DNA of 64,000 nt, taken from positions 310,001 through 374,000 of the forward strand of contig NZ_NIOF01000001.1 of NCBI RefSeq assembly GCF_002205645.1, given 5' to 3'. The DNA is from Roseateles aquatilis (GTDB taxonomy: Bacteria; Pseudomonadota; Gammaproteobacteria; Burkholderiales; Burkholderiaceae_C). Within the stretch, counting starts at the first letter, position 1. Every line of letters begins with the position of its first letter. Shown here one piece after another: positions 37,728-47,487 of this stretch. Made by a program: the position numbers and the translations under genes. The notes below the pieces were generated by a model, which was not told where the DNA came from, did not search any database, and was given only the letters and a program-made list of their open reading frames with translations.

Positions 37728-37929
37728 GGTGAGCAGCGATTCGAGCTCGTTCAGGCTCAGGGAGTGGTTCAGGGATTGGCTCAAGAGGGCAACCGGGAAG
37801 CTGGTGAAACCGTTGATCGGAGGACGCCGGACGCGCGGGACGGCGCGGCGGGCGGGTTGATGTCGGGAGGCCGTGTCGGCGGGAGGCGGTCCGCGGGTCG
37901 GGGCGTCGGTCGGATGTCGGCGGGCGGGG

Positions 37930-38883
37930 TCAGATCCCGGCCAGCGTGCGCAGGTGCACGCCGACGCTGCGCGCCAGCGCGCCCAGGTCGTAGCCGCCCT
38001 CCAGGCAGGACACGATGCGACCCTTGGCGTGGCGCCGGGCCACATCCATGATGCGCAGCGTGATCCATTCGTAGTCCGCCTCGACCAGACCGAGCTGGGC
38101 GAGGTCGTCGTCGCGATGGGCGTCGAAGCCGGCGGAGACGAAGATCATCTGCGGCCGGAAGCGCTCCAGCGCCGGCATCCAGATCGCCTCGATCATCTCG
38201 CGCACCTCGGCGCCGCGGGTGTACGGCGGCACCGGCACGTTGAGCATGTTGTCGCCCTTCGGATCGCCGCCGCTGTACGGATAGAGCGGGTCCTGGAAGA
38301 TGCCGACCATGAGCACGCGGTCGTCGCCGGCCAGGATGTCCTCGGTGCCGTTGCCGTGATGGACGTCGAAGTCCACCACCGCCACCCGGTCCAGGCCGCG
38401 CACGTCCAGCGCATGCCGCGCGGCCACGGCCACGTTGTTGAAGAAGCAGAAGCCCATCGCCTGGTCGCGCGTGGCGTGATGACCGGGCGGCCGGACGGCG
38501 CAGAAGGCGTTTTCGGCGCGGCCGTCCAGCACCAGGTCGGTGGCCTGCACCGCCGCGCCCGCCGCGCGCAGCGCCGCGCCCCAGGTGTGGGCGTTGGCCC
38601 AGGTGTCGGGGTCCAGCGCCTTCATCGGCTGGGGCACGCCCTCGCGCGCCTGCTGCTCCAGCCCTTCCAGCTCGGCCTTCAGCTCGGCGACATAGAGGGG
38701 GGAGTGGGCACGCTCCAGCGACTTCAGCGCGACGCGATCGGCCTCATGCCGATCGAGCGCGGCGTCGATGCCGTGGGAGATCAGCCAGTCGTCGATCGCG
38801 GCCAGCCGCTGCGGGCATTCCGGGTGACCGGCGCCCATGTCGTGACGAAGGCAATCGGGGTGGCTGATGAAGGCGGTGGACAT
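37930..38883 (-). CDS. Histone deacetylase / acetylpolyamine amidohydrolase family protein
   Basis: This 317-residue Zn2+-dependent hydrolase removes acetyl groups from an amide substrate. The family motifs are present in order: FISHPDCLRHDMGAGHPECP at the N-terminus, AVRPPGHHATRDQAMGFCFF with the tandem His, VDFDVHHGNGTEDIL with the Zn-binding Asp/His, FVSAGFDAHRDDDLA with the second Asp, and EGGYDL at the C-terminus. Bacterial members act on acetylpolyamines, acetoin-related targets or acetylated proteins such as Acs; which applies here is unknown. The ATG at 38883 gives the standard start. It is divergent from moxR with a 58-base gap. Confidence 0.93.
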   Translation of the reverse strand: MSTAFISHPDCLRHDMGAGHPECPQRLAAIDDWLISHGIDAALDRHEADRVALKSLERAHSPLYVAELKAELEGLEQQAREGVPQPMKALDPDTWANAHTWGAALRAAGAAVQATDLVLDGRAENAFCAVRPPGHHATRDQAMGFCFFNNVAVAARHALDVRGLDRVAVVDFDVHHGNGTEDILAGDDRVLMVGIFQDPLYPYSGGDPKGDNMLNVPVPPYTRGAEVREMIEAIWMPALERFRPQMIFVSAGFDAHRDDDLAQLGLVEADYEWITLRIMDVARRHAKGRIVSCLEGGYDLGALARSVGVHLRTLAGI

Positions 38884-38941
38884 GGTCGGGGCATGCGCTT
38901 GGCGTCGTCGAACCAGAGGGATTTTGCGATATGGTGCGGCG

Positions 38942-39895
<954 letters not shown>

Positions 39896-39926
39896 TGTTG
39901 TCGGTCACCGCCGACCGGAGCGCGTC

Positions 39927-40946
39927 GTGCCGCTGCCCTCGCTGAAACCGCCCCGCGTGCGCTGGCCCTGGCAGCGCCGCTGGGAGGCCTGGTGGCAGGC
40001 GCGCCATCCCGCCAGCGACACCACCGCGCTGACGCAGCGCAACCTCTACATCCTGCCCAGCCGGCCCGGCGCCGCCTTTTGCGCGACCTTGCTGGTGCTG
40101 CTGCTGGCCTCGATCAACGACCAGTTGAGCCTGGGCTACCTGCTGACCTTCCTGCTCGGCGGCGCGGGGCTGGCCTCGATGCATGCGACGCACGCCAACC
40201 TGCGCGGACTCAAGCTGGACCTCAAGACGCCGCCGCCGGCCTACGCGGGACAGCCGTTGATGCTGGACATCCGTCTGCACAACCCGGGCGCGGCGCGTTT
40301 CGGGGTCGGCCTGCGCCTGCCCGGCGGCGCCGCGAAGGACACCGGCTACGCCGACGTCCCGGCGCAAGGGCACGCCCAGCTCCATCTGCAGGTCAGCCTG
40401 CCCACGCGCGGCCGGCACGCGCTGCCGCGGCTGCGCGTCGAGTCGCACTTCCCCTTCGGCCTGTTCACCACCTGGAGCTACTGGCGTCCGGCGGCGCAGG
40501 CCTGGATCTACCCGGCGCCCGAGCTCGACGCGCCGCCCGCCGCGGGCGCCGAGGAGGCCTTGCCGCAAGGTCAGGGCCAGCCCGGCCTGGGCGACGACCC
40601 CGGGCTGCGGCCCTACCGCCACGGGGACTCGCCCCGCCAGATCCTGTGGAAGAAGTCGGCGCTGGCGCTGGCCCAGCCGTCGTCGCCCAGCGGGGCCGCC
40701 GCCGCGCTGCTGGTGCGCGAACGCCTGGGCAGCCGCGCCAGCGAGCAATGGCTGGACCTGGCGGCCACGCGCGGCCTGCCGTTCGAGCAACGCCTGTCAC
40801 GGCTCGCAGCCTGGGTCCAGCGGGCCGAGGAAGCGGGACTGCCCTACGGCCTGCGGCTGCGCGGCGTGGCGCTGGCGCCGGACCTCGGCCCCGATCACTT
40901 CCGCGCCTGCATGGAAGCGCTGACGCTGGCGGAGGCGCAGCCATGA
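39927..40946 (+). CDS. DUF58 domain-containing protein
   Basis: This 339-residue protein has two N-terminal hydrophobic helices (residues ~45-85; GAAFCATLLVLLLASINDQ and LGYLLTFLLGGAGLASMHA). A beta-rich middle region and the DUF58 signature around LRPYRHGDSPRQILWKKSAL follow near residue 230. The start is GTG at 39927 with GGAG about seven bases upstream; no ATG fits. Its stop overlaps the start of the transglutaminase gene (ATGA at 40943-40946). DUF58 proteins are regular partners of MoxR ATPases; the molecular role is unknown. Confidence 0.9.
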   Translation: MPLPSLKPPRVRWPWQRRWEAWWQARHPASDTTALTQRNLYILPSRPGAAFCATLLVLLLASINDQLSLGYLLTFLLGGAGLASMHATHANLRGLKLDLKTPPPAYAGQPLMLDIRLHNPGAARFGVGLRLPGGAAKDTGYADVPAQGHAQLHLQVSLPTRGRHALPRLRVESHFPFGLFTTWSYWRPAAQAWIYPAPELDAPPAAGAEEALPQGQGQPGLGDDPGLRPYRHGDSPRQILWKKSALALAQPSSPSGAAAALLVRERLGSRASEQWLDLAATRGLPFEQRLSRLAAWVQRAEEAGLPYGLRLRGVALAPDLGPDHFRACMEALTLAEAQP

Positions 40947-43009
40947 GCACCCCGCCCGCCACCACCACCACCACCATCACGGCCACCGCCGGCCGGCGCA
41001 GCCCGTTGCCGCGCGAGGCGCGCGACACGCTGTTCCTGCTGGCGATCATCACGGCGACGCTGCTGCCGCACGCCGGCCATCTGCCGTGGTGGTGCGCCGT
41101 CGTCACGGCCGCGGTGCTGGGCTGGCGCGCGCGCCTGGCCTGGCGCAGCGAGGCGTTGCCGGGGCGTTGGAGCCTGCTGGTGGTGCTGGCGCTGGTGGTC
41201 GGCCTGACCTTCGCGACCCACAAGACGCTGCTGGGCCGCGAGGCCGGCATCACGATGCTGGCGATGCTGATGGCCCTGAAGACGCTGGAACTGCGCGCGC
41301 GGCGCGACGCCTTCGTCGTGTTCTTCCTCGGCTTCTTCTTGGTGCTGACGCAGTTCCTGTTCTCGCAGTCGCCGCTGATCGCGGTCTGGACGTTGCTGTG
41401 CGTGTGGGCGCTGCTCTCGGCGCTGGTGCTGGCGCAGATGCCGCAGGGCGTGCCCAGCCTGAAGCTGGCCGCGCGCATCGCGGCCCGCAACACGCTGATC
41501 GGCGTGCCGGTGATGATCGCGCTGTTCGTGCTGTTCCCTCGCCTGCCCCCGCTGTGGGGCCTGCCCAAGGACGCGGGCGCGCGCACCGGCCTGTCGGACA
41601 CGATGAGCTTCGGCGCCTTCGCCGACGTGGTCAACGACGACACGATCGCGATGCGCGTGCGCTTCGACGGCGCGCCGCCGGCGCAGCCGCTGCTGTACTT
41701 CCGCGCGCAGGTGTTGACGCGTTTCGACGGCAAGACCTGGACCGGACCGCGCGTGACCTGGAGCCCGCGCGAGGACGAACGTCGGCTGACCGGCCCGGTG
41801 CTGCGCTACGAGGCGACGATGGAGCCGCTGCGGGTGACCGTGGTGCCGCTGCTGGAGGTCAACCCGGCGGCGCCCGGCACGCGCATGGCGGTGGGCCGCC
41901 AGACGGCGACGGCGGGCGCGCAGGGCCAATGGCAGGTGCCGCAACCGATCACCGAGCGCGTGCGGCTGCGTCAGGAGGCCTGGCCCCAGGCGCGATGGGG
42001 CACCAACGCGAGCCGCTCCGACCGCAACGAATCGCTGACGCTGCCGGCGGCGCTGAACCCGCGCGCGCTGGCGCTGGGGCAGTCCTTGCGCGAGCGTTTC
42101 GCCACGCTGGACGACGACGCGCGCGCCGAGGCCGTCAACCGCGAGCTGCTGACCCGCATCCGTCGCGACGGCTTCAGCTACACGCTGGCGCCGGGCATCT
42201 ACGGCGAGACCACGCCCAACACCATCGACGAGTTCTGGTTCGACCGCAAGCTCGGCTTCTGCGAGCACTTCGCGTCGGCCTACGTCGTGCTGATGCGCGC
42301 GGCGGGCGTGCCGGCGCGGGTGGTGACCGGATTCCAGGGCGCGGATCCCGCGCTGCAGGACGGCGAACTGGTGATCCGCATGAGCCAGGCGCATGCCTGG
42401 GCCGAGTACTGGACCGCCGCCGACGGCTGGCGCCGGGCCGACCCGACCGCGGCCGTGGCGCCGGAGCGCATCCAGGGCCAGCCGCTGCGCCCGCCGCCGG
42501 GCGTCATCGCCGGCGCGCTGGATCAACTGCGTCCCGGACTGCTGCTGGAGCTGCGCAACGCCTGGGAGTCGCTGAACAACCGCTGGCAGCAGAACATCCT
42601 GAACTTCTCGGCGGGCGAGCAGATGAGCCTGCTCAAGCGGCTCGGCTTCGACGATCCGGACTGGACCGCGCTGGCGCAGGTCGCCGGCCTGCTGATGGCG
42701 CTGACGGCGGCGGCCGGCGCCGGCGTGGCCGCCTGGCAGCGGCGGCCGCATGATCCATGGTCGCGCCAGCGCGCCCGCGTGCGGCGCGAGCTCGACCGCC
42801 TGGGCCTGGCCACCCGCGACGACGAGACGCCGCGCCGCTGGGCCGAACGGCTCGCCGCCCGGCATGGCGACGCGGCGGCGGCGCTGGTCGCGTCGCTGTT
42901 GCAATTGGAAGCGCAGCGCTACCGCCAGGACCAGCCCGCCGGCACGTCACAATGGCAACGGCGATTCGCGACGCTGTGCGCCGAGTTGCGGGAGCGTGCG
43001 GCGCGATGA
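40943..43009 (+). CDS. tgpA: TgpA-type membrane transglutaminase-like protein
   Basis: This 688-residue protein has a Thr-rich N-terminus and about six transmembrane helices (residues ~27-200). A DUF3488-like region and a periplasmic transglutaminase-core domain follow (~390-510). The catalytic triad is intact: Cys440 in GFCEHFASAY, His484 in SQAHAWAEYW and Asp500 in RRADPTAAV. One more helix near residue 580 precedes a cytoplasmic C-terminal DUF4129-like tail. In Pseudomonas, TgpA is essential for normal growth and is thought to act on the cell envelope. It is translationally coupled to the DUF58 gene and followed by a short overlapping frame leading to mltB. Confidence 0.93.
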   Translation: MSTPPATTTTTITATAGRRSPLPREARDTLFLLAIITATLLPHAGHLPWWCAVVTAAVLGWRARLAWRSEALPGRWSLLVVLALVVGLTFATHKTLLGREAGITMLAMLMALKTLELRARRDAFVVFFLGFFLVLTQFLFSQSPLIAVWTLLCVWALLSALVLAQMPQGVPSLKLAARIAARNTLIGVPVMIALFVLFPRLPPLWGLPKDAGARTGLSDTMSFGAFADVVNDDTIAMRVRFDGAPPAQPLLYFRAQVLTRFDGKTWTGPRVTWSPREDERRLTGPVLRYEATMEPLRVTVVPLLEVNPAAPGTRMAVGRQTATAGAQGQWQVPQPITERVRLRQEAWPQARWGTNASRSDRNESLTLPAALNPRALALGQSLRERFATLDDDARAEAVNRELLTRIRRDGFSYTLAPGIYGETTPNTIDEFWFDRKLGFCEHFASAYVVLMRAAGVPARVVTGFQGADPALQDGELVIRMSQAHAWAEYWTAADGWRRADPTAAVAPERIQGQPLRPPPGVIAGALDQLRPGLLLELRNAWESLNNRWQQNILNFSAGEQMSLLKRLGFDDPDWTALAQVAGLLMALTAAAGAGVAAWQRRPHDPWSRQRARVRRELDRLGLATRDDETPRRWAERLAARHGDAAAALVASLLQLEAQRYRQDQPAGTSQWQRRFATLCAELRERAAR

Positions 43010-43134
43010 GCGACGTCCCCGCGCCGACCGGTGGCCGACCCGATCGCTCCATGCCCCACCTCGCGCGCGCGGTCCCGCCCGGACCCGCGCCCCACCCTGG
43101 ATCCGCCGCCCGACCGGCGCCCTTGCCCGCATGA
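43006..43134 (+). CDS. Possible 42-residue relay ORF between tgpA and mltB
   Basis: An ATG overlapping the tgpA stop (ATGA, 43006-43009) opens a 42-codon frame. Its TGA overlaps the mltB start (ATGA, 43131-43134). GGGAG lies 11 bases upstream of this ATG. The product would be Pro/Ala/Arg-rich (MSDVPAPTGGRPDRS) with no fold or export signal. It may matter mainly as a ribosome-delivery relay that couples tgpA translation to mltB. The overlaps at both ends are exact, but in high-GC DNA they could be coincidence. Confidence 0.35.
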   Translation: MSDVPAPTGGRPDRSMPHLARAVPPGPAPHPGSAARPAPLPA

Positions 43135-44339
43135 CCGCAGTCCGCCGACTTTCTCCTCGCCGCGTCTTCCTCCGCTCCCTGCTCCAGGCCTCGCTGGCCG
43201 CGTCGCCGCTGATGCTGGCCGCGTTGCCGGCGGCGGCGGAGACCGCCTCGAAGCCCGCCGCCAAGCCCGCTCCCAAGTCCAAACCCAAGGCCGCCGCCAA
43301 AGCCCGGGCCGCCCGCAAGCCGGCGGTGCAGCCGCCCTTCGGCGAGCGCGCCGACGTGATGGCCTTCGCCGACGCGCAGGCCGAGTCGCTCGGCTACCGG
43401 CGCGAGGAACTGCGCGCGCTGCTGGCGCTGGCCCGGCCGCAGCCGACGGTGCAGCGGCTGATCCTGCCGGGGCCGCCCGGACAGGCGAAGGACTGGGGCG
43501 CGTACCGCCAGCGCTTCATCGAGCCACAGCGGCTGCAGGCCGGCCTGGCGTTCTGGGCGCAGCACGAGGCGGCCCTGTCGCGCGCCGAGGCGACCTACGG
43601 CGTGCCCGCCGAGGTGATCGCGTCCATCATCGGCGTGGAGACCTTCTACGGTCGCATCATGGGCGGCTTCCGCGCGCTGGACGCGCTGGCCACGCTGACC
43701 TTCGACTACCCGTCACCGCTGCCGCCGGGCGCGCGCGACCGCAGCCCCTTCTTCCGCGAGGAACTGCGCCAGTTCCTGATCCTGGCGCGTGAGAACGGCC
43801 TGGATCCGCTGTCGCTGAAGGGCTCGTACGCGGGCGCGATGGGCTGGGGCCAGTTCATGCCCGGCAGTTGGCGCCGTTACGCGATCGACTTCGACGGCGA
43901 CGGTCACATCGACCTGATCGACAGCCCGGTCGACGCGATCGGCTCGGTGGCCAACTTCCTGCGCGAGCACGGCTGGCAGCGCGGCATGCCGACGCACTAC
44001 GAGGTCCAGGTGCCCAACGACACGGCCGCGCGCGCGCAGCTGCTGATCAGCGACGTGTTGCCGCAGCTGGACGCGCGGCAGTTCGAATCGGTCGGCGCCC
44101 AGCTCTCGCCACAAGGCCGCGCGCACAACGGCCCGCTCGCGCTGATCGAGCTTCAGATGGGCGGCGCCGCGCCGATCTATGTCGCCGGCACGCAGAATTT
44201 CTACACCGTCACCCGCTACAACCAGAGCAGCTATTACGCGATGGCGGTGATCGAGTTCGCCAGCACGTTGGCAAGCTGGCGCCGGGCCACCGGCGCGCCG
44301 GTGGCGACACCGGCGTCGGGGCCGGCCAGCGGGCAGTGA
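43131..44339 (+). CDS. mltB: Lytic murein transglycosylase B, MltB type
   Basis: This 402-residue enzyme cleaves the MurNAc-GlcNAc bond of peptidoglycan, forming anhydro ends. The N-terminus has an SPRRVFLR motif close to the Tat consensus, then a hydrophobic segment ending in AAAET. A Lys/Ala/Pro linker (~45-65) precedes the catalytic domain. The catalytic Glu is Glu170 in IIGVETFYGR, followed by YAGAMGWGQFMPGSW and FDGDGHIDL, all MltB-family blocks. It lacks a lipobox, so it should be soluble in the periplasm rather than a lipoprotein. It follows tgpA at a distance of about 120 bases, bridged by a short frame. Both genes act on the envelope. Confidence 0.93.
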   Translation: MTAVRRLSPRRVFLRSLLQASLAASPLMLAALPAAAETASKPAAKPAPKSKPKAAAKARAARKPAVQPPFGERADVMAFADAQAESLGYRREELRALLALARPQPTVQRLILPGPPGQAKDWGAYRQRFIEPQRLQAGLAFWAQHEAALSRAEATYGVPAEVIASIIGVETFYGRIMGGFRALDALATLTFDYPSPLPPGARDRSPFFREELRQFLILARENGLDPLSLKGSYAGAMGWGQFMPGSWRRYAIDFDGDGHIDLIDSPVDAIGSVANFLREHGWQRGMPTHYEVQVPNDTAARAQLLISDVLPQLDARQFESVGAQLSPQGRAHNGPLALIELQMGGAAPIYVAGTQNFYTVTRYNQSSYYAMAVIEFASTLASWRRATGAPVATPASGPASGQ

Positions 44340-44352
44340 GGCGGCGCGCCGG

Positions 44353-44568
44353 TCAGCGCTTGGGCGGCTGGGGTTTGACGTCGTCGTCCTTGCCCGGCAC
44401 CGGGCGGCCGCCCTGGCGTCCGGGATGTCCGGAGTGGCTGCGATCGACGTCACCGGGCGACTCGGGACCGGTCTGACCGGTTTCCCCGACCCGGTGATCC
44501 GTGTCGTCATGCTCGAGCCCACCCAGCAGGCCGGGCGGGAAATCCTGGCGGGTGCGTGAGGTGTTCAT
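44353..44568 (-). CDS. Small hydrophilic protein of unknown function
   Basis: This 71-residue protein is rich in Gly, Asp, Pro and Arg (HDDTDHRVGETGQTGPESPG and similar) and is probably disordered. No hydrophobic helix or motif is recognised. A good Shine-Dalgarno (AGGAG seven bases before the ATG at 44568) argues that it is translated. It is convergent with mltB with a 13-base gap and lies downstream of the TPR-like membrane gene. Confidence 0.55.
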   Translation of the reverse strand: MNTSRTRQDFPPGLLGGLEHDDTDHRVGETGQTGPESPGDVDRSHSGHPGRQGGRPVPGKDDDVKPQPPKR

Positions 44569-44646
44569 GCGGGTCTCCTGGAGCAGGTGATCCGCACGGG
44601 CAAGGCGGATGCCGGCCACGGCGCCGGCCCCGCCCGGCCCTCGGCT

Positions 44647-45390
44647 TCAGCCCTTGCGCGCCGCGCGCAACCGGCGCATCACCGGCTCGTTGAGCTGCTT
44701 CGCCAGTTGATTCCACCTGGCGCTGACCTTGTCGATGCGGGCCAGCAGCGGCTGCGCGGTCGCGCTGTCTCCGCGGCCGAGCGCCCAGATCGCGTACTCC
44801 GCCCAGACCTCGACGCTGCCGAAGCGCTCGGACGCGGCTTCGAACTCCGCGCGCGCCTCCACGTCCCGGTCCAGGCCCGCCAGCGCGCGAGCGGTCAGCA
44901 GCGCCACCGGCTCGGCGCGGAAGTCGGGCTTCTCGGCGCGGATCGACGCCAGGTGTTCCAGCGCCTGGGCCGGCTGGCCGCTGAGCAGGCATGCGTGCGC
45001 GGCCCCGAGACGGATCTCCAGGTCCTTCGCGAACGGCCCGCGCAGGCAGGACTGGTACTGGCGCGCCGCCTCGGCGGCATCCCCGGCGGCCAGCAGCGCC
45101 GCGGCCAGTCGCATCTGGTTCTGCGCGGTGGGGGTGTCGTCGAACGCGGTCCGCGCCTCGCGCAGCTCGCGTCCCGGATCCATCGCACGCCCGGCGGCGC
45201 GGACCGCCCGGACGGCACCGCGCTCGATGCGCGAGTGCGGCAGGATGATCACGAACAGGTAGACCAGACTGCCCAGCAGCGGAAACGAAAACAGGATGAT
45301 CAGCCAGTACAGCTGCTGGCCATGGCGCACGACGTGAACGGCGCAGAACAGCGCCAACAGGATGTGCAGACCCAGTCCGACGAATGGCAT
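44647..45390 (-). CDS. Membrane protein with PLDc_N-like helices and TPR-like region
   Basis: This 247-residue protein begins with two transmembrane helices (residues ~5-24 and 29-50; YWLIILFSFPLLGSLVYLFV) that resemble the PLDc_N membrane segment. A soluble alpha-helical region with TPR-like repeats follows (MRLAAALLAAGDAAEAARQY, ACLLSGQPAQALEHL and similar) and ends in a basic tail. It resembles a tetratricopeptide protein anchored in the inner membrane; no specific role is known. GGGAGGAAAAGG just before the ATG at 45390 is a strong ribosome binding site, so the longer frame upstream is rejected. Confidence 0.78.
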   Translation of the reverse strand: MPFVGLGLHILLALFCAVHVVRHGQQLYWLIILFSFPLLGSLVYLFVIILPHSRIERGAVRAVRAAGRAMDPGRELREARTAFDDTPTAQNQMRLAAALLAAGDAAEAARQYQSCLRGPFAKDLEIRLGAAHACLLSGQPAQALEHLASIRAEKPDFRAEPVALLTARALAGLDRDVEARAEFEAASERFGSVEVWAEYAIWALGRGDSATAQPLLARIDKVSARWNQLAKQLNEPVMRRLRAARKG

Positions 45391-45519
45391 CGCCTTTTCC
45401 TCCCTCGATCGATAGCTTTGTTGACTTCTTCGCGAGCGCGGATTTTGCTCGATGGCAAGACCTGGCACATCCGGGCCGCTCCGGGCGGCGTTCGGGCCAT
45501 GAGCGGCGACCGCACGCCG

Positions 45520-45549
45520 GAAACGAAGAAGGCGCCTCGCGGCGCCTTC
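45520..45549 (-). terminator. Rho-independent terminator of the 100-residue hypothetical gene
   Basis: On the minus strand, GAAGGCGCC and GGCGCCTTC pair around a four-base loop and are followed by TTCGTTT. It lies about 65 bases beyond the stop of the gene at 45614. Confidence 0.7.
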
Positions 45550-45613
45550 GATCATGAGTTCGGGGGAAGGTCAGGGACGGTTCGAGGCGTGTTGGACGTC
45601 GACCGTCGACGGA

Positions 45614-45916
45614 TCAATGGACCAGGCCGATCCACTCGCCACGACGCTGGTAGGCGTCGAACAGTTCCTGGGCGACGGCCTGCAGGCGTTCGTCGCCCCG
45701 GGCGTGAGCCTGGGACAGGCGCTCCAGCGCGTAGAGACGGTCGTAGAGCATGCGGGTCGGTTGCAGGGTCAGGCCGTGCTCGCCCATCAGGTCCTGCAGC
45801 ACCAGCAGGTCGTCCATGCTGGCGGAGCCGGCCACCGTCAGGCCGAGATCCGGCACCAGTCCCCAGGGAGCCTGGGCGGTTTCGGGCATCAGGTGCGGGG
45901 GGATGGTGGTCAGCAT
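45614..45916 (-). CDS. Hypothetical protein, 100 residues
   Basis: This short, mostly helical protein has segments ASMDDLLVLQDLMGEHGLTL and YDRLYALERLSQAHARGDER. It has no membrane helix, signal peptide or known motif. Composition and codon use look coding, and a terminator follows at 45520-45549, so the gene is probably real. It stands alone between the PLDc_N-like gene and the dCMP deaminase on the same strand. Confidence 0.6.
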   Translation of the reverse strand: MLTTIPPHLMPETAQAPWGLVPDLGLTVAGSASMDDLLVLQDLMGEHGLTLQPTRMLYDRLYALERLSQAHARGDERLQAVAQELFDAYQRRGEWIGLVH

Positions 45917-46053
45917 GGCGGTCTCGGCGGATTCATGTCGGCGTGGGAAGGATCATGAACCGGCCGGCCGGGAACTTGAGCGGGAAAAGCGCCGGTTTTC
46001 CCGGCCAGTTCCGGCGATCGACGCGGTCGCGACGCCGTCGCGTCAAGGCCGCC

Positions 46054-46575
46054 TCAGGGACGGGGCTTGGCGATGAAGGTCGACAACTCGTTGCACCAGA
46101 CGGCGGCGCGCAGTTCCAGCTCGTTGAGCGGCTGGACGTCGATGCGGGCGTCCAGCAGCATCTTCGCGGAGGCCTGGTTGAGGCCGATCTGATGGTCCTT
46201 CTTCTCCAGGTAGACGACGCGCTGGATGCCGACCTGGATGATGGACTGGACGCAGCGCGGGCACGGGTACTGCGTCGTGTAGATGGTGCTGCCGGTGAGC
46301 GGAAGCACCACGCAATTGAGGATCGCGTTGACCTCGGCGTGGACGATGTAGCTGTGGCGCGAGTTGGCGGGGTCGTTGTCGTCGTCGGACCAGTAGGCCG
46401 GGTCGTTGTCGTCGCAGCCGCGCGGCAGGCCGTTGTAGCCCACCCCGACGATCTTGTAGTCCGCGCTGGCGATGCAGGCGCCGTTGCGCTTGCGGCTGTC
46501 CTTGGATCGGGCGCTGGCCAGCAGGGCCACGCCCATGAACATCGAATGCCAGTCGATCAGCGGTTGGTTGTCCAT
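46054..46575 (-). CDS. dCMP deaminase / cytidine-deoxycytidylate deaminase family protein
   Basis: This 173-residue zinc enzyme is expected to convert dCMP to dUMP for thymidylate synthesis. Zinc and catalytic motifs are intact: HAEVNAILN (His ligand and catalytic Glu) and PCPRC (Cys ligands). The N-terminal FMGVALLASARSKD and VGVGYNGLPRGCDDND blocks match dCMP deaminases of the ComEB/DCTD type. The start is an ATG with GGGGAGAG-type purines downstream rather than upstream, so the ribosome binding site is weak. It has no operon partner; the acquired-looking AbiE pair begins 255 bases beyond its 5' end. Confidence 0.9.
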   Translation of the reverse strand: MDNQPLIDWHSMFMGVALLASARSKDSRKRNGACIASADYKIVGVGYNGLPRGCDDNDPAYWSDDDNDPANSRHSYIVHAEVNAILNCVVLPLTGSTIYTTQYPCPRCVQSIIQVGIQRVVYLEKKDHQIGLNQASAKMLLDARIDVQPLNELELRAAVWCNELSTFIAKPRP

Positions 46576-46830
46576 GGGGAGAGCGGAGACGGAGAGCGTC
46601 CGGGGACGAAGGCGGAGAAGTGTAGTGGAGGCGGGCGCGGGGGCGCTGGCTCATGCGCTCCAGGATGACTGCCGCACGCTGATTCAGTCAGTCAGCCACA
46701 GGGATGTTGGGAAGGCGCGCGTGCATCGCCAAGCAATGAGTCATAGGCCGGGAACCCGCGCGCCGGTACGGTGACATGGCGCCCGACACCGCCTTCGCGG
46801 ATGTTGCATTTCCTATGTACTTATTGACTC

Positions 46831-47487
46831 ATGCATAGCTTTCACAACACACTGGACTGGATGACACCCCGTCCGAAACGACCACCGTCGTTCCATGAGC
46901 AGGCCGTTCTCGAGCTGGCGGAGCGACGATCACTGTTCCGCGCCCGAGACGTGCTCGACGCGGGGATTCCGTCCATGACCTTGAGCCGACTGGTCCAGGC
47001 CGGCCGCCTGCAGCGCATCAGCCATGGGGTGTATGCGCCGCGGGAGCGGGACGTCTCGGAGCATGTCTCGTTGGCGGAGGTGTGCATGCGTGCTCCGCGG
47101 GCGGTGGTCTGCCTGCTTTCCGCACTTCGATTCCATGACATCGGAACGCAGGAACCTGGCGACGTCTGGATCGCGCTACCGCCGAACGTGGCCGTCCCCC
47201 GCATCACCTCGCCCGCGGTGCGCGTGACCCGCATGTCGGGCGAATCGTTCTCGGAGGGCATCACCGAGCACGTCGTGGACGGCGTTCGCGTGCCTGTCTT
47301 CGACATCGCCAAGACGATTGCGGACTGCTTCAAGTTTCGCAACAAGATCGGCCTGGACGTCGGGCTGGAGGCCATCCGCGACGGGTGGTCCCGGCAGGCA
47401 TTTCTCGCCGACGACCTGTGGCACTACGCGACGCTTGACCGCGTGACGAATGTGATGCGTCCCTACATGGAAAGTCTGATCACATGA
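46831..47487 (+). CDS. AbiEi-type antitoxin (type IV toxin-antitoxin)
   Basis: This 218-residue protein matches the AbiEi antitoxin layout. It has an N-terminal winged helix-turn-helix (residues ~25-75; FRARDVLDAGIPSMTLSRLV and GRLQRISHGVYAP) and a C-terminal AbiEi_4-like domain with VCLLSALRFHDIG and DIAKTIADCFKFRNKIGLDV. The antitoxin probably represses its own operon and counteracts the toxin. Its stop overlaps the toxin start (ATGA at 47484-47487). No Shine-Dalgarno is seen before the ATG at 46831; an in-frame ATG at 46861 is an alternative. The gene pair has more A/T-ending codons than its neighbours, which suggests horizontal gain. Confidence 0.88.
   Translation: MHSFHNTLDWMTPRPKRPPSFHEQAVLELAERRSLFRARDVLDAGIPSMTLSRLVQAGRLQRISHGVYAPRERDVSEHVSLAEVCMRAPRAVVCLLSALRFHDIGTQEPGDVWIALPPNVAVPRITSPAVRVTRMSGESFSEGITEHVVDGVRVPVFDIAKTIADCFKFRNKIGLDVGLEAIRDGWSRQAFLADDLWHYATLDRVTNVMRPYMESLIT

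Noticed and set aside
36504-38051. 515-codon plus-strand frame opposite the MscS gene
   Set aside because: It is rich in Gln/His/Arg with no motif; the minus-strand MscS signature is unambiguous.
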